From DASQEH01 sp038237745 (GTDB taxonomy: Bacteria > Actinomycetota > Actinomycetes > Propionibacteriales > Nocardioidaceae), in contig JBBRYJ010000001.1 of assembly GCA_038237745.1 (NCBI GenBank), positions 1-64,000 of the forward strand: a DNA stretch of 64,000 nucleotides, read 5' to 3'. Below, piece by piece: positions 43,140 to 52,904 of this stretch (the first letter of the stretch is position 1; each line of letters starts with the position of its first letter). A program made the translations under genes and the position numbers. Under the pieces are notes generated by a model, which was not told where the DNA came from, made no database searches, and saw only the letters and a program-made list of their open reading frames with translations.

Positions 43140-44414
43140 ATGAACTTCGACCCGCAAGATCCGTCATCTCGGCGCCCACGGCAGCGGCCGCAGCTCACCC
43201 GGCGAGACGTCCTGCGTGGAGGCTTGTGGTTGTCGGCCGGTATAGGCGTCGCACCGCTCCTCGCTGCCTGCAACAAGCAGACGCCAGCCGCCCAGCAGGA
43301 CGGAGGGGCTCCCTACCCGCTGGCGCGACCGGACAGCCCGGTGACCCTGCCGATCAAGGACAGCAACTCGGCGATCGCCGACGGGCTCGAGCCGGAGACC
43401 GGGGGCGTCTTCAAGATTCTCAACTACTCCGACTACATGGCACCGGGCGTGATGAAGGACTTCGGGGCGAAGCACAACGTCCAGGTGGAGGTGACGCCGT
43501 ACAACAACTACGACCAGATGCTCGCCAAGATCCGCGAACCGGGCGAGTCCTTCGATCTCGTCTTCCCTGGCCCGAGCGTGCTGAGCAAGATGGTCTACAC
43601 CGATCTCATCCAGCCGCTCAACCACAGCTACCTGCCGAACCTCAAGAACGTCTGGCCCGAGTACCAGGATCCCTGGTACGACAGGAAGGCGCAGTACACG
43701 ACGCCGTACACGGTCTACACGACAGGCGTCGCCTACCGGGCCGACCGTGTCTCGACGGTCCCGGAGGTCGGCTACGACCTGCTGTGGGACAAGGAGTACG
43801 CCGGCAAGGTGTACCTGCTCGACGATCCCGGCGAGGCCATCGGCATGTCGTTGCTTCGCAACAACATCACCACTGACATCAACACGGGCGACCCCGAGCT
43901 GGTCCAGCAGGCCACCGACAAGCTCATCGAGCTGATCGACCTCGTGAACGTGAAAACCACGGTCTCGGCATACTCGTTGATCCCCGAAGGTACGGCGACG
44001 GTGCATCAGTGCTGGTCCGGCGACATGATCGCCGGTCAGTACTACCTGCCCAAAGGTGAGACCACCGACGTGCTCGGCTACTGGCTGCCCAGCGCTGAGA
44101 CCGATCGGGTGATCGGTAACGACGTGATCGCGGTACCGGCAGCAGCCGCCAAGCCGGTGCTCGCCCACGCGATGATCAACGACCTGCTCGACAACGCCAT
44201 CTCGCTCAAGAACTTCGGGTGGAACGGCTACCAGCCACCACTCAACAAGCTCTCGCCCCAGTACCTGATCGACCAGGGCTACATACCCGACAACCTCATG
44301 AACACCGTCGTGCTACCTGGAGACTTCAAGAACGGCCTCACCTTCTACGAGGTCAGCCCCAGCACGGAGGCGCTGTGGCGGACATCCTGGGCCAGCTTCA
44401 AAGCCGGTGCCTGA
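43140..44414 (+). CDS. Polyamine-type ABC transporter substrate-binding lipoprotein
   Basis: The 424-residue protein has a twin-arginine signal (LTRRDVLRGG) that also ends in a lipobox with Cys44 (PLLAAC). The mature part resembles PotD/PotF: ILNYSDYMAPGVMKDFGAKH, then SFDLVFPGPSVLSKM, and AYSLIPEGTATVHQCWSGDM. It should capture a cationic amine or related solute outside the cell. GAGGGG precedes ATG 43140. The stop overlaps the first permease gene by eight bases. The combined Tat and lipoprotein signal suggests folding before export. Confidence 0.88.
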   Translation: MNFDPQDPSSRRPRQRPQLTRRDVLRGGLWLSAGIGVAPLLAACNKQTPAAQQDGGAPYPLARPDSPVTLPIKDSNSAIADGLEPETGGVFKILNYSDYMAPGVMKDFGAKHNVQVEVTPYNNYDQMLAKIREPGESFDLVFPGPSVLSKMVYTDLIQPLNHSYLPNLKNVWPEYQDPWYDRKAQYTTPYTVYTTGVAYRADRVSTVPEVGYDLLWDKEYAGKVYLLDDPGEAIGMSLLRNNITTDINTGDPELVQQATDKLIELIDLVNVKTTVSAYSLIPEGTATVHQCWSGDMIAGQYYLPKGETTDVLGYWLPSAETDRVIGNDVIAVPAAAAKPVLAHAMINDLLDNAISLKNFGWNGYQPPLNKLSPQYLIDQGYIPDNLMNTVVLPGDFKNGLTFYEVSPSTEALWRTSWASFKAGA

Positions 44415-45312
44415 GCCGAAAGCCGGCTACGACCGCGCAACACGTCGGTTGTGGCCGCTTCTGGCGGCTCCCGGAGTCCTCTGGCTCATCGCCTTCTTCC
44501 TCGTACCCTTCTATGCGGTCATGGCCGTCGCCTTCAGCGGGACCATCGACATCTTCGGTGAGCCCATCCCTGCGTGGAACCCGCTCGACTGGCAGTTCGG
44601 CACCTTCACCGGCGTGGTCTCGGACTCGGTATCCGGTACGTTCCAGGCGGTCTGGACTCGGACCGCGCTCTACTCGTTCTGGGCGCTCCTCATCTGCGTG
44701 GCCATCGGCTACCCGGTGGCCTACTACACGGCCCGGCTGGCGGGCAGACGCCGCGGCCTGATCCTGGCGCTCATTCTCGCGCCGTGGTGGATCAACTACA
44801 TCACGCGCATGCTCGCCTGGGTGAACCTGCTCCAGGACGACGGGTACGTGAACAACTTCCTCCGGCTCTTCGGAGTGACGCCCATCTCGTGGTTGTCGGG
44901 GAACTCGTTCACCGTTGTGGTGGCGCTGGCCTACGGATACCTCCCGTTCTTCATCATCCCGCTGTTCGCGTCGCTGGACCGCATCGACCAACGGCTGCTC
45001 GAGGCGTCACGCGACCTCGGCATCGGACCCATCCGCACCTTCCTGCACGTCACCCTCCCGCTGTCCAGGATGGGGCTGATCACCGCGCTGGTCATCACCG
45101 CGCTGCCCATGGCGGGCGACTACTACACCAACACGCTCGTATCGGGGTCGCCGAACACGAACATGGTCGGCAACCAGATCGAGCTCTTCTTGCTCCAGGG
45201 GCCTCTTAAGAACCTCGGTGCCTCTCTGGTTCTGCTGCTCTCACTGCTGCTGCTCGTGTTCATGGCCTACTACCTCGTGCTCACCCAGCGCGCGAGCCGG
45301 GATGCGCGTTGA
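44407..45312 (+). CDS. ABC transporter permease, PotB-like
   Basis: The 301-residue protein has six predicted transmembrane helices, beginning LWPLLAAPGVLWLIAFFLVP, and the EAA loop LLEASRDLGIGPIRTFLHVTLPLS that contacts the ATPase. GTG 44407 overlaps the substrate-binding protein stop, and its own stop overlaps the next permease start, so the three are translationally coupled. It forms the channel with the second permease for uptake of the unknown amine-like solute. Confidence 0.9.
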   Translation: MPEPKAGYDRATRRLWPLLAAPGVLWLIAFFLVPFYAVMAVAFSGTIDIFGEPIPAWNPLDWQFGTFTGVVSDSVSGTFQAVWTRTALYSFWALLICVAIGYPVAYYTARLAGRRRGLILALILAPWWINYITRMLAWVNLLQDDGYVNNFLRLFGVTPISWLSGNSFTVVVALAYGYLPFFIIPLFASLDRIDQRLLEASRDLGIGPIRTFLHVTLPLSRMGLITALVITALPMAGDYYTNTLVSGSPNTNMVGNQIELFLLQGPLKNLGASLVLLLSLLLLVFMAYYLVLTQRASRDAR

Positions 45313-46229
45313 GCGTCATCGAGGCGCGCGGCGCACACAAAGCCACCTCACTGCCGGCGAAGAAGCGGGTGCCGCCATGGCGCAACCCGTGGCGTCGCCC
45401 TTACATCCTCAGCGGCATCACCTGGCTCTACATCGTGTGGTCACTGCTACCGATCGTGATCGCGGTGCAGTTCTCCTTCAACGACGGGCGCTCACGAAGT
45501 ACCTGGCAGGGGTTCTCGACCCAGTGGTACTGCTGCACGGACGCGTCGGTGTTCGAGGACCCGAGTCTCCTGCTCTCGCTCAAGAACAGCCTCATCCTCG
45601 CAGTTGCGACGGTTGTCGTAGCGACGCCTCTCGGTGTCATGTTGGCGATGGGCCTCACCCGGTGGCGTTCGAGGACCAGCCAGGTGGCGAACACGATCTC
45701 GCTGATACCGCTGGCCACACCCGAGATCGTAGTCGGGTCGGCCCTGTACCTCGTGATGATCAACCTGTACTCGTTCATCCCGCTCGGCCGGCCGGCGATG
45801 CTGCTCGGTCACGTCACGTTCTCGATCTCGTACGTCGTCGTGATCGTCCGCTCGAGACTTCTGAGCATCGGCAACGAGTACGAGGTGGCCGCCAGGGACC
45901 TGGGGGCCACCTCGGTCCAAGCCATCCGCACAGTGCTGATCCCGCTGTTGATGCCGGCTGTCTTCGCGTCGGCCATGATCGTGTTCGCGACGTCGCTCGA
46001 CGACTTCGTCGTCAGCCAGTTCCTTTTCGGTGACGCGTCCAACATCACCGTGCCCATCAAGCTGTACAACGCGGTGCGGGCCGCGCCGACACCGGCGCTC
46101 AACGCGCTGGCGACTCTGCTTCTGGTGGGTTCCCTGCTCGCCCTGGTGCTTGCGTACCTACTCCTTCGCGCGCGCAAACGTGGGCCGGACTCGGCGCTGG
46201 AAGAGCTGACCACCTTCGAGGGCGCTTGA
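45309..46229 (+). CDS. ABC transporter permease, PotC-like
   Basis: The 306-residue membrane protein has about six helices and the EAA loop YEVAARDLGATSVQAIRTVLIPLLMP. TTG 45309 overlaps the preceding stop (TTGA); it starts with an unusual 25-residue basic extension before the first helix. Its partner ATPase is encoded separately on the opposite strand at 47524-48666, with the amidohydrolase gene between them. Confidence 0.88.
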   Translation: MSVIEARGAHKATSLPAKKRVPPWRNPWRRPYILSGITWLYIVWSLLPIVIAVQFSFNDGRSRSTWQGFSTQWYCCTDASVFEDPSLLLSLKNSLILAVATVVVATPLGVMLAMGLTRWRSRTSQVANTISLIPLATPEIVVGSALYLVMINLYSFIPLGRPAMLLGHVTFSISYVVVIVRSRLLSIGNEYEVAARDLGATSVQAIRTVLIPLLMPAVFASAMIVFATSLDDFVVSQFLFGDASNITVPIKLYNAVRAAPTPALNALATLLLVGSLLALVLAYLLLRARKRGPDSALEELTTFEGA

Positions 46230-46276
46230 CCAGGCGAGGCGCGTCGAAGAGGTGTCGCGATCCGGGAGAGGACGCG

Positions 46277-47521
46277 TCAGATGGTCCGCAGGATCGTCCC
46301 GCCCCGCATGACGAAGCGGACCTCCTCGAGGGTGCGGACGTCGTCGAGCGGGTCGCCGTCGACAGCGACCAGATCGGCAAGATAGCCCGCCTCGACCCGA
46401 CCGATGCGGTTCTCCCACCGGATCAGCTCAGCAGCGTGCAGCGTCGCGGACCGGATGGCCTCGAGTGGTGTCTGGCCCCAGCGCACCTGGTAGGCGAACT
46501 GACGGGCGTTGAGACCGTGGGGGTAGATGCCGCTGTCGGTCCCGAATGCGATGCGCACGCCCGCCTTGACGCACTTGGCGAACCCCTCTCGCTGGGCGAG
46601 GGTGGTCTCGTCGTTCTTGCGCATCACGTCTGCTCCCCAGCCCTGCGCGCTACCCACCTGTGCGATGTAGTCACCGCAGTAGACGTCCGCGACGAGGAAT
46701 GTGCCTTCCTCGGCCATCAAGTCGATCGCCTCGTCGTCCATGAGCGAGCCGTGCTCGACGGACCGGACACCGCCGCGCACGGCGCGCTTGATGCCTTCGG
46801 CACCGTGGGCGTGAGCAGCGACGTCTGCACCGTAGAGCGACGCCTCCTCGACGGCGGCACGGATCTGCGCCTCGGAGAGCTCGGGGGCTCCCGGCACTCC
46901 ACCAGCGGTCATCACCGCTCCGGTGGCTATCAGCTTGACCAGGTCGGCGCCACCGTGCAGCACACGTCGTACCGCGCGTCGCACTTCGTCGACAGAGTCG
47001 ACCACTCCCACCCGCAGGTCATAGGGCACCACGGCATCGACGTCGGGGGCTAGGCCGGTGACGTCACCTCCACCACCCGAGCAGGTGACGTACGCGCCTG
47101 CTACGCGCATACGCGGACCGACGACCCAGCCGGCCGCGATCGCGTCCCGTAGCGCGACGTCGACGAAGGCTCGGAAGGTGCCCACATCACGGACCGTGGT
47201 GAACCCGGCCATCACGGTGTCACGGGCGTTGCGCACTCCGGACAGCGCCTCCTGAGCACCGGTTCGCGTAAGCAGCTCGGAGTAACCATGGCCGCTGTCC
47301 GGCTCGCCGACCAGATGCGCATGGCAGTCGACCAGGCCGGGAAGCAACGTGTGGCCCGGGAGGTCCACGACGAGAGCGCCGTTTCGCGGGACGTCGGCCG
47401 CCGCGACCACATCGACGATGCGTTCGCCCTCCACAACCACTCCGCGGTCCGGAAGAAGCTCGCCGGAGAGGACGTCCAGCAGTAGCCAGGGTCGGATGAT
47501 GACACGCGGGAGGCTGGACAC
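46277..47521 (-). CDS. Metal-dependent amidohydrolase
   Basis: The 414-residue enzyme has an imidazolonepropionase/prolidase-like amidohydrolase fold: DCHAHLVGEP with His67 and His69, a Lys in VKLIATGAVMT that may carry the bridging carboxylate, AAHAHGAEGIKRAV, and Asp in FGTDSGIYPHG. It should hydrolyse a C-N bond in an amide, cyclic amide or dipeptide. GTG 47521 begins two bases after the stop of the ATPase gene, so they share a transcript. The role in the pathway (releasing or opening the amine substrate) is inference. Confidence 0.85.
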   Translation of the reverse strand: MSSLPRVIIRPWLLLDVLSGELLPDRGVVVEGERIVDVVAAADVPRNGALVVDLPGHTLLPGLVDCHAHLVGEPDSGHGYSELLTRTGAQEALSGVRNARDTVMAGFTTVRDVGTFRAFVDVALRDAIAAGWVVGPRMRVAGAYVTCSGGGGDVTGLAPDVDAVVPYDLRVGVVDSVDEVRRAVRRVLHGGADLVKLIATGAVMTAGGVPGAPELSEAQIRAAVEEASLYGADVAAHAHGAEGIKRAVRGGVRSVEHGSLMDDEAIDLMAEEGTFLVADVYCGDYIAQVGSAQGWGADVMRKNDETTLAQREGFAKCVKAGVRIAFGTDSGIYPHGLNARQFAYQVRWGQTPLEAIRSATLHAAELIRWENRIGRVEAGYLADLVAVDGDPLDDVRTLEEVRFVMRGGTILRTI

Positions 47522-47523
47522 GA

Positions 47524-48666
47524 CTAGGCGCTGTCGGCGAGAGCTGCCTCTGGCGCACCATTGGATGCGGCGAGCACCCGAAGGGACTGCGGTGGCAGAC
47601 ATACGGTCACCGGCTGACCCGACGTGAAACGGTCCTCGCTCGACGCGTTGGTGAGCAGCGACTGGACGACCGAACCCTGCGGAAGGCGGACCATCACCTG
47701 TGTGGTTGAGCCAAGGAACACAGTGCGGTCGATCATCCCCGGCAGTCGGTTGACCCCGGTGAGCCCTGGCTCATGGAGCTCTACGCACTCGGGTCGGATG
47801 ACAGCGCGGCCGGGTCCCGCCGCATTGCCGGGAAGCGTCTGCGCTTCAAGAGTGAAGGCCCCGAGGCGAACGGGACGCATGACCCCACTCGATGACAGGC
47901 ACTCGACGTCCAGGAGGTTGGCGACGCCGAGGAAGTCTGCGACGAACTCGGTCAATGGCTCCTGGTAGATCTCCTGCGGTGTCCCCTGCTGCATGACCCG
48001 CCCCCCGTCCATGACGACGAGCCGGTCGGACATCTCCAGAGCCTCCTCCTGGTCATGGGTCACGAAGACGAACGTGATGCCTACCTCGCGCTGTAGTGCT
48101 GTGAGCTCGCCTCGAAGCGAGTGGCGAAGCTTGGCATCGAGCGCTCCCAGCGGCTCGTCGAGCAGCAGCACCGATGGCTCCAGGACGAGGGCCCGGGCAA
48201 GGGCGACGCGCTGTTGCTGGCCACCTGACATCTGATGGGGACGACGCTTGGCAAGCTCGCTGAGCTGCACCAGCTCGAGCGCCTTCGCTACCCTCGCTGC
48301 ACGGTCCTGCTTGTCGATGTCCTTGCGCCAGCGCAGTCCGTACTCGACGTTCTTCTCCACGTCCAGGTGCGGAAAGAGCGCATAGCTCTGGAACACAGTG
48401 TTGACCGGGCGCTTGTGCGCAGGCGTCTGCGACACGTCGACGCTGTCGATGAGGATCTGACCGTCCGTCGGTTGTTCGAAGCCGGCCAACATGCGCAACG
48501 TCGTGGTCTTGCCACACCCGGACGGACCGAGCAGCGAGAAGAACTCGCCAGGCTGGATGTCGATGTCGATACCGTCAACCGCCGCGACTCCGTCGAAGTC
48601 CTTACGGAGTCCGATCATCGAGATCGACCCACCGGCGCGTGATGTCTGAGGTTCGGCTTCGACCAT
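47524..48666 (-). CDS. ABC transporter ATPase, PotA-like
   Basis: The 380-residue ATPase has Walker A GPSGCGKTT, Q-loop VFQSYALFPH, signature MSGGQQQRVALARAL, Walker B LLLDEPLGALD and a C-terminal TOBE domain, which defines the PotA/FbpC class. It should power the permease pair at 44.4-46.2 kb. A TACACT -10 box at 48679-48674 ends seven bases before the ATG and no ribosome-binding site is present, so it is probably leaderless. The TetR-type operator lies about 40 bases upstream. Confidence 0.9.
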   Translation of the reverse strand: MVEAEPQTSRAGGSISMIGLRKDFDGVAAVDGIDIDIQPGEFFSLLGPSGCGKTTTLRMLAGFEQPTDGQILIDSVDVSQTPAHKRPVNTVFQSYALFPHLDVEKNVEYGLRWRKDIDKQDRAARVAKALELVQLSELAKRRPHQMSGGQQQRVALARALVLEPSVLLLDEPLGALDAKLRHSLRGELTALQREVGITFVFVTHDQEEALEMSDRLVVMDGGRVMQQGTPQEIYQEPLTEFVADFLGVANLLDVECLSSSGVMRPVRLGAFTLEAQTLPGNAAGPGRAVIRPECVELHEPGLTGVNRLPGMIDRTVFLGSTTQVMVRLPQGSVVQSLLTNASSEDRFTSGQPVTVCLPPQSLRVLAASNGAPEAALADSA

Positions 48667-48709
48667 GCGCAGGAGTGTAGGCAGTGGGGCCGTGGTTAGG
48701 AAGGGACTG

Positions 48710-48725
48710 ACTGAATACTCAGTGA
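48710..48725. promoter_or_regulatory. TetR-type operator copy 4, ATPase promoter
   Basis: ACTGAATACTCAGT at 48710-48723 has perfect ACTGA/TCAGT arms with a four-base spacer and reads ACTGAGTATTCAGTCA on the minus strand. It lies upstream of the -35 region of the ATPase gene and 56 bases past the TetR stop. Confidence 0.65.
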
Positions 48726-48781
48726 GCATGATCCGCCACGTGGCACGACGAAGTGACCGGCGAGGCCGGCCGAAATGGAGT

Positions 48782-49441
48782 TCAGCGCGCCCCCGAGCTG
48801 GTCGACCTGCCCGAACGGCGCGGTTTCCATGCGAACCCCAGCTCGCGTGAGGCAAATCGCATTGCGATCGTGAAGGCCCTCGCGGGGTCGACGACCGGGT
48901 CTTTCAAAGCGACCTGGATCGACAGCCCGTCCAACAGACACGAGAACGTGATGGCGAACTCTTCGGCGTTCACCTTGGCGATCTCCTGTGCCTGCACGGC
49001 GTCCTTGACGACCCGTTCGATCATCGTGCGCCAGCGCTGGTCGAACTCGACCCTGTCCAGCCCGACCTGCTGACTGTGGAACGCCTGCGCCCAGAGGTCG
49101 AACCAGAGGCCCCAGGACCCCTGCACGTCGTCGGTTCCCTGCGGGACGCAGGTGAGATCGACCAGGGTCTCGAGCCGGCGCCGAAGGGACGTCGTGCCCG
49201 CCAGCATGTCCTCCGCAGTGGCGTAGAACGTGTTCTCCGACGATCGCAACGCTTCGCTGAGCAGGCGGTCCTTGGTGCCGAAATAGTAGATGACGAGGGC
49301 CGGGCTCGCACCCACCCGCGCGGCCACGTCGGCGATGCGCGTCTCGGAGAAGCCACGTTCTGCGATGAGAACCGCCGCCGCGGTCAGCATCTGGTCCCGG
49401 CGCTGATCCGACGTGGAGTCGACAGCCGATCTGAGCGTCAT
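48782..49441 (-). CDS. TetR-family transcriptional regulator
   Basis: The 219-residue protein has an N-terminal TetR helix-turn-helix (AAVLIAERGFSETRIADVAA, RVGASPALVIYYFGTKDRLL) and a helical ligand-binding C-terminal part. It is probably the repressor that recognises the six ACTGA-N4-TCAGT sites in this locus, because the strongest copy lies at its own promoter. ATG 49441 is chosen with GGGACGG upstream. A strong AAGGAGG at 49493-49487 lies just before GTG 49486, too close for normal spacing, so an extended start remains possible. Confidence 0.88.
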   Translation of the reverse strand: MTLRSAVDSTSDQRRDQMLTAAAVLIAERGFSETRIADVAARVGASPALVIYYFGTKDRLLSEALRSSENTFYATAEDMLAGTTSLRRRLETLVDLTCVPQGTDDVQGSWGLWFDLWAQAFHSQQVGLDRVEFDQRWRTMIERVVKDAVQAQEIAKVNAEEFAITFSCLLDGLSIQVALKDPVVDPARAFTIAMRFASRELGFAWKPRRSGRSTSSGAR

Positions 49442-49494
49442 GGTCCGTCCCGACTTGGGCTCGAGCTCTTGTGGGCAGGCTAACACCTCCTTAG

Positions 49495-49510
49495 ACTGAA
49501 CGGTCAGTCA
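49495..49510. promoter_or_regulatory. TetR-type operator copy 5, regulator/synthetase promoter
   Basis: ACTGAACGGTCAGTCA (49495-49510) overlaps a rightward -10 box TAGACT (49492-49497), which lies 17 bases after TTGTGG (49469-49474). It sits between the divergent TetR and acyl-CoA synthetase genes and can control both. Confidence 0.8.
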
Positions 49511-49597
49511 GGACGCCTCCCTGGATGACAGGACTTCGATGACCTTCCGGTACTTCGCCGCCGTGGGTGGCGACACCAGCCGCCCAACGTTCCCATC

Positions 49598-51676
49598 GTG
49601 GCCGGCCAAGCGACGCCGGTGACCGCTGAAGCCAACCGTCGGGCCATGCTCGGCGCTCGCTCGATCGCCGTCGTCGGAGCAAGCGACAGGGCGGGGTCGT
49701 TCGGTCGGAGGTTGGCCACCGAGGCACTGCGGAGCCCTTCATCACCGAAGGTCCATCTTGTGCACCCGCGCCGCCCGGAGGTGCTCGGCCACAAGTGCGT
49801 GCCTTCTCTGACAGACATACCGGCGCCCGTCGACCTGGTGCTTCTCGGAGTCCCGGAGAGGGCGTTGGTCGAACAGCTGGCGCTGGCTTCCTCTCGTGGC
49901 GACGCCGGGGCGGTGATCTTCGGCAGCGCGCACGGGCTGAGCGAGAAGCTCAGAAGCGCAGCCGGTGACACGAGCGTGTGCGGCGCCGGGTGCATGGGGT
50001 TCGTCAACGTCGTCGAGGGAGTTCGAGCCATCGGCTACCTCGAGCGGAGTCCTATGACAGCCGGGTCCATCGCGGTGGTGACGCATTCGGGCTCCGCATT
50101 CGCCGCCCTTCTACGAACCCACCGCCGACTCGAGTTCTCACTTGTGGTCTCGTCCGGACAGGAGCTGGTGACGACGACCGCGGACTACCTGGAGTATGCC
50201 CTCGAGCTGCCGCAGACGGCCGTTGTCGGCCTCCTGCTCGAGACGCTTCGCGACGTCCCCAAACTGCGTACGGGACTTCGTCGGGCGGCTGAGAGGGATA
50301 TCCCGGTCGTCGCTCTCACAGTCGGCGGCTCCCCCACCGGTCGGGCCATGGTGAATGCCCACTCGGGAGCCTTGGCAGGTGACGACGGTGCGTGGGAGGC
50401 ACTCTTCGCCGCCCACGGGGTGCACCGAGCGGCAGATCTCGACGAGCTCGCGGACACCTTGGAGATGTTCGCGATCGGGCGCCGAGTCAAGCACAGCACC
50501 GTCCCTCTGGGGATAGCGACGGTTCACGACTCGGGTGCCGAACGCGCTCTGGTGGCCGACGTCTCCCACGACGTCGGGGTACCGTTCGCTGCCATCTCCA
50601 CGGTGACCCGGGACCGGCTCACCGGCCTGCTCGAAGAGGGTCTCGAAGGCGACAACCCACTCGACGTGTGGGGCACCGGCTCCGACACAGAGCGACTGTT
50701 CACCGACTGCATGTCGACACTGGCCGACGACGACTCGGTCGGTGTCGTCGCGCTCGCCGTTGATCTCGTCGAAGAGTACGACGGCGATGCGTCGTACCCG
50801 TTGGCAGCTCAGGCGACCCTCGGACGCACTACCAAGCCATTGGTCGTACTCAGCAACAGCGCGGCAGCGGTCGACCAGCAGCAGGCGGGCCCGCTGAGGG
50901 ACCTCGGCGTACCAGTACTCGAGGGAACGCGCAGCGGACTGCGAGCACTAGGACACCTCCTTGCCCAGAGGCAACGACCACCCGCAGTGGAGGTGACCAT
51001 CGACGGCCCTCGGCAAGCACGCTGGCGGTCACGGCTCACGGCATCCTCGCTCGACGCGCTGACATCCTTCGAGCTGCTCGAGAGCTACGGGGTGCCCACC
51101 GCCACGCCACGTCTTGCCTCGTCCCTCGGCCAAGCCGTCGAGATTGCCGAGTCGCTGCGCTACCCGGTCGTAGTCAAGACCGGTGAACCGGAGATCGCCC
51201 ACAAGACCGACGTCGGTGGGGTGTTCCTGGGCCTGGAGACGTCAGACGACGTCTCGAGGGCGTTCATCGACCTCTCCCAGCGACTGGGACCACGTGTTCT
51301 CGTGCAACCGCAGGTCTCGTCGGGAGTGGAACTCGCGCTCGGTATAGTCCGCGACCCCCTCCTCGGCCCGCTCGTGCTGGTCGCCGCTGGTGGAACGCTT
51401 GTCGAGCTGCTGTCGCGGCGCTGCGTTGCCCTGCCACCGCTGAACCAGGAGACGGCAAGTACGCTCCTGGACACCCTCGACGCATCGTCGCTACTGAGCG
51501 GTGTCCGTGGTCGAGTGCCCGCAGACCGTCAGTCCGTCATCGACGCCGTCGTCGCCGTCTCGCAGCTTGCGGTCGAGCTGGGCGACGTCATCGACGCACT
51601 TGACGTCAACCCGCTTATCGTCACCCCCTTGGGGGCACTCGCCGTCGACTCGGTCGTGGTCTCACGCAGACCGTGA
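49598..51676 (+). CDS. ADP-forming acyl-CoA synthetase (ATP-grasp)
   Basis: The 692-residue protein has a CoA-binding Rossmann domain (RSIAVVGASDRAGSFG), a ligase domain with the phospho-His segment NAHSGALAGDD, and a C-terminal ATP-grasp domain (LLESYGVPTATP, YPVVVKTGEPEIAHKTDVGG). This fused order is that of acetate-CoA ligase (ADP-forming) proteins, which activate carboxylates reversibly. In this locus it should make the CoA ester for the acyl-CoA dehydrogenase. The start is GTG 49598; GTG 49619 is also possible. It converges on the flavin oxidase gene with three bases between stops. Confidence 0.85.
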   Translation: MAGQATPVTAEANRRAMLGARSIAVVGASDRAGSFGRRLATEALRSPSSPKVHLVHPRRPEVLGHKCVPSLTDIPAPVDLVLLGVPERALVEQLALASSRGDAGAVIFGSAHGLSEKLRSAAGDTSVCGAGCMGFVNVVEGVRAIGYLERSPMTAGSIAVVTHSGSAFAALLRTHRRLEFSLVVSSGQELVTTTADYLEYALELPQTAVVGLLLETLRDVPKLRTGLRRAAERDIPVVALTVGGSPTGRAMVNAHSGALAGDDGAWEALFAAHGVHRAADLDELADTLEMFAIGRRVKHSTVPLGIATVHDSGAERALVADVSHDVGVPFAAISTVTRDRLTGLLEEGLEGDNPLDVWGTGSDTERLFTDCMSTLADDDSVGVVALAVDLVEEYDGDASYPLAAQATLGRTTKPLVVLSNSAAAVDQQQAGPLRDLGVPVLEGTRSGLRALGHLLAQRQRPPAVEVTIDGPRQARWRSRLTASSLDALTSFELLESYGVPTATPRLASSLGQAVEIAESLRYPVVVKTGEPEIAHKTDVGGVFLGLETSDDVSRAFIDLSQRLGPRVLVQPQVSSGVELALGIVRDPLLGPLVLVAAGGTLVELLSRRCVALPPLNQETASTLLDTLDASSLLSGVRGRVPADRQSVIDAVVAVSQLAVELGDVIDALDVNPLIVTPLGALAVDSVVVSRRP

Positions 51677-51679
51677 CGC

Positions 51680-52885
51680 TCAGGCGCTCTCGGGGAACGG
51701 TAGGGCGATCGGGTCTGCCGGGAGTCGGCTGCGTCCCTGCTCGTCGAACCTGTCGAGGCCGAGGTCAGAGATGTCGACGAGGTCGCTCGCGCCATCCAGA
51801 ACCAAGTCGGCGGCGACCCGCGAGACGCCCGGGCCCCACATCATCCCGTGGCCGCCAGCCGCGGCGACGACCGTCCCGCCGACCGGCCCTTCGGGTCCGA
51901 GCACGGGCCCCAGAATGGGCAGATGGTCGGTCGTGTAGTCGATCGTCGCGGCCCAGATCTTCCGGACGCCGAGCTTCGCCGTGACGGGCAGCAGCTCGGC
52001 AATCCGGTTACGCATCGCCCCGTAGTAGGCCCAGTCGAACTCGACGGCTTCGCCCGGATTCTCGTCGGGGTTGCTCATCCCCCACAGAACGCCGCCCTCC
52101 TCGGGTCTCCAATAGATACCCGATGCCAGATCGAAGACCATGGGCAGTCGCCTCGCATCCAGGTCGGGATGCGGCTGGGTCACCACGACCTGGTGCCGGG
52201 CGCCGCCCGAGGCGACCCGAGTGCCGGCCGCCTTCCCTACAGCCGCCAGGCTCGGCCCGCCGGTGAGGACCACCTTCTTGGTGGCGATGTCACCGGCGCT
52301 CGTCCGCACCCCTACCACGTGACCCGACCGCTGTACGAGCCCCGTGAAAGTCGTCCTCTCACGTACCTCGACGCCGGCGGTGAACAGCGCAGCCGTGTAG
52401 GCGAGGACGTTGCGTGGCGGATCGATGTACCCGTCCGCCGGTGCGAACGAGGCGCCGAGAGTACGCGCCGGTGCCATGGCCGGGTTTAGCCGGTCCATCT
52501 CGTCGGACTCGACCCAGCGGACATCCAGACCGAGATCTTGCTGCATGGCGATGCGTGCATGGGCCTGGTCGACCTCGTGCGTGGTGAAGCACGGCATGAA
52601 GTAGCCCTGCTCGACGAAACCTGAGTCGATGCCGAGCAGGTTGCCCTGTTTGGCATAGAAGTCTCGACTGTAGAGTCCGAGCCGCACGGCGACCTCGGTT
52701 CCGCCTTGCGCCCGAACCATGCCGGCGGCACGTGAGCTGGCTCCCTTCCCGAGAGTTCCGGACTCAACGAGGACGACCTTCGCGAGTCCGGACTGCTTGA
52801 GGAACCAGGCGCACCAGGCCCCGACCGTCCCGCCTCCTACCACCACCGCGTCGGCAGCCGTCGAGCCCCTCACGACACTGGTCAC
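51680..52885 (-). CDS. FAD-dependent amine oxidoreductase (DAO family)
   Basis: The 401-residue protein has the dinucleotide motif VVVGGGTVGAWCAWF, then ESGTLGKGASSRAAGMVR, and C-terminal IDYTTDHLPILGPV and AAAGGHGMMWGPG, all typical of the DAO group that includes sarcosine and glycine oxidases and DadA. It should oxidise a secondary or primary amine, for example removing an N-methyl group. GTG 52885 is chosen so that the Rossmann strand is near the N-terminus. The operator at 52905-52920 lies 20 bases upstream. Confidence 0.85.
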   Translation of the reverse strand: MTSVVRGSTAADAVVVGGGTVGAWCAWFLKQSGLAKVVLVESGTLGKGASSRAAGMVRAQGGTEVAVRLGLYSRDFYAKQGNLLGIDSGFVEQGYFMPCFTTHEVDQAHARIAMQQDLGLDVRWVESDEMDRLNPAMAPARTLGASFAPADGYIDPPRNVLAYTAALFTAGVEVRERTTFTGLVQRSGHVVGVRTSAGDIATKKVVLTGGPSLAAVGKAAGTRVASGGARHQVVVTQPHPDLDARRLPMVFDLASGIYWRPEEGGVLWGMSNPDENPGEAVEFDWAYYGAMRNRIAELLPVTAKLGVRKIWAATIDYTTDHLPILGPVLGPEGPVGGTVVAAAGGHGMMWGPGVSRVAADLVLDGASDLVDISDLGLDRFDEQGRSRLPADPIALPFPESA

Positions 52886-52904
52886 GCACCCGACGCTGGC
52901 ATAG

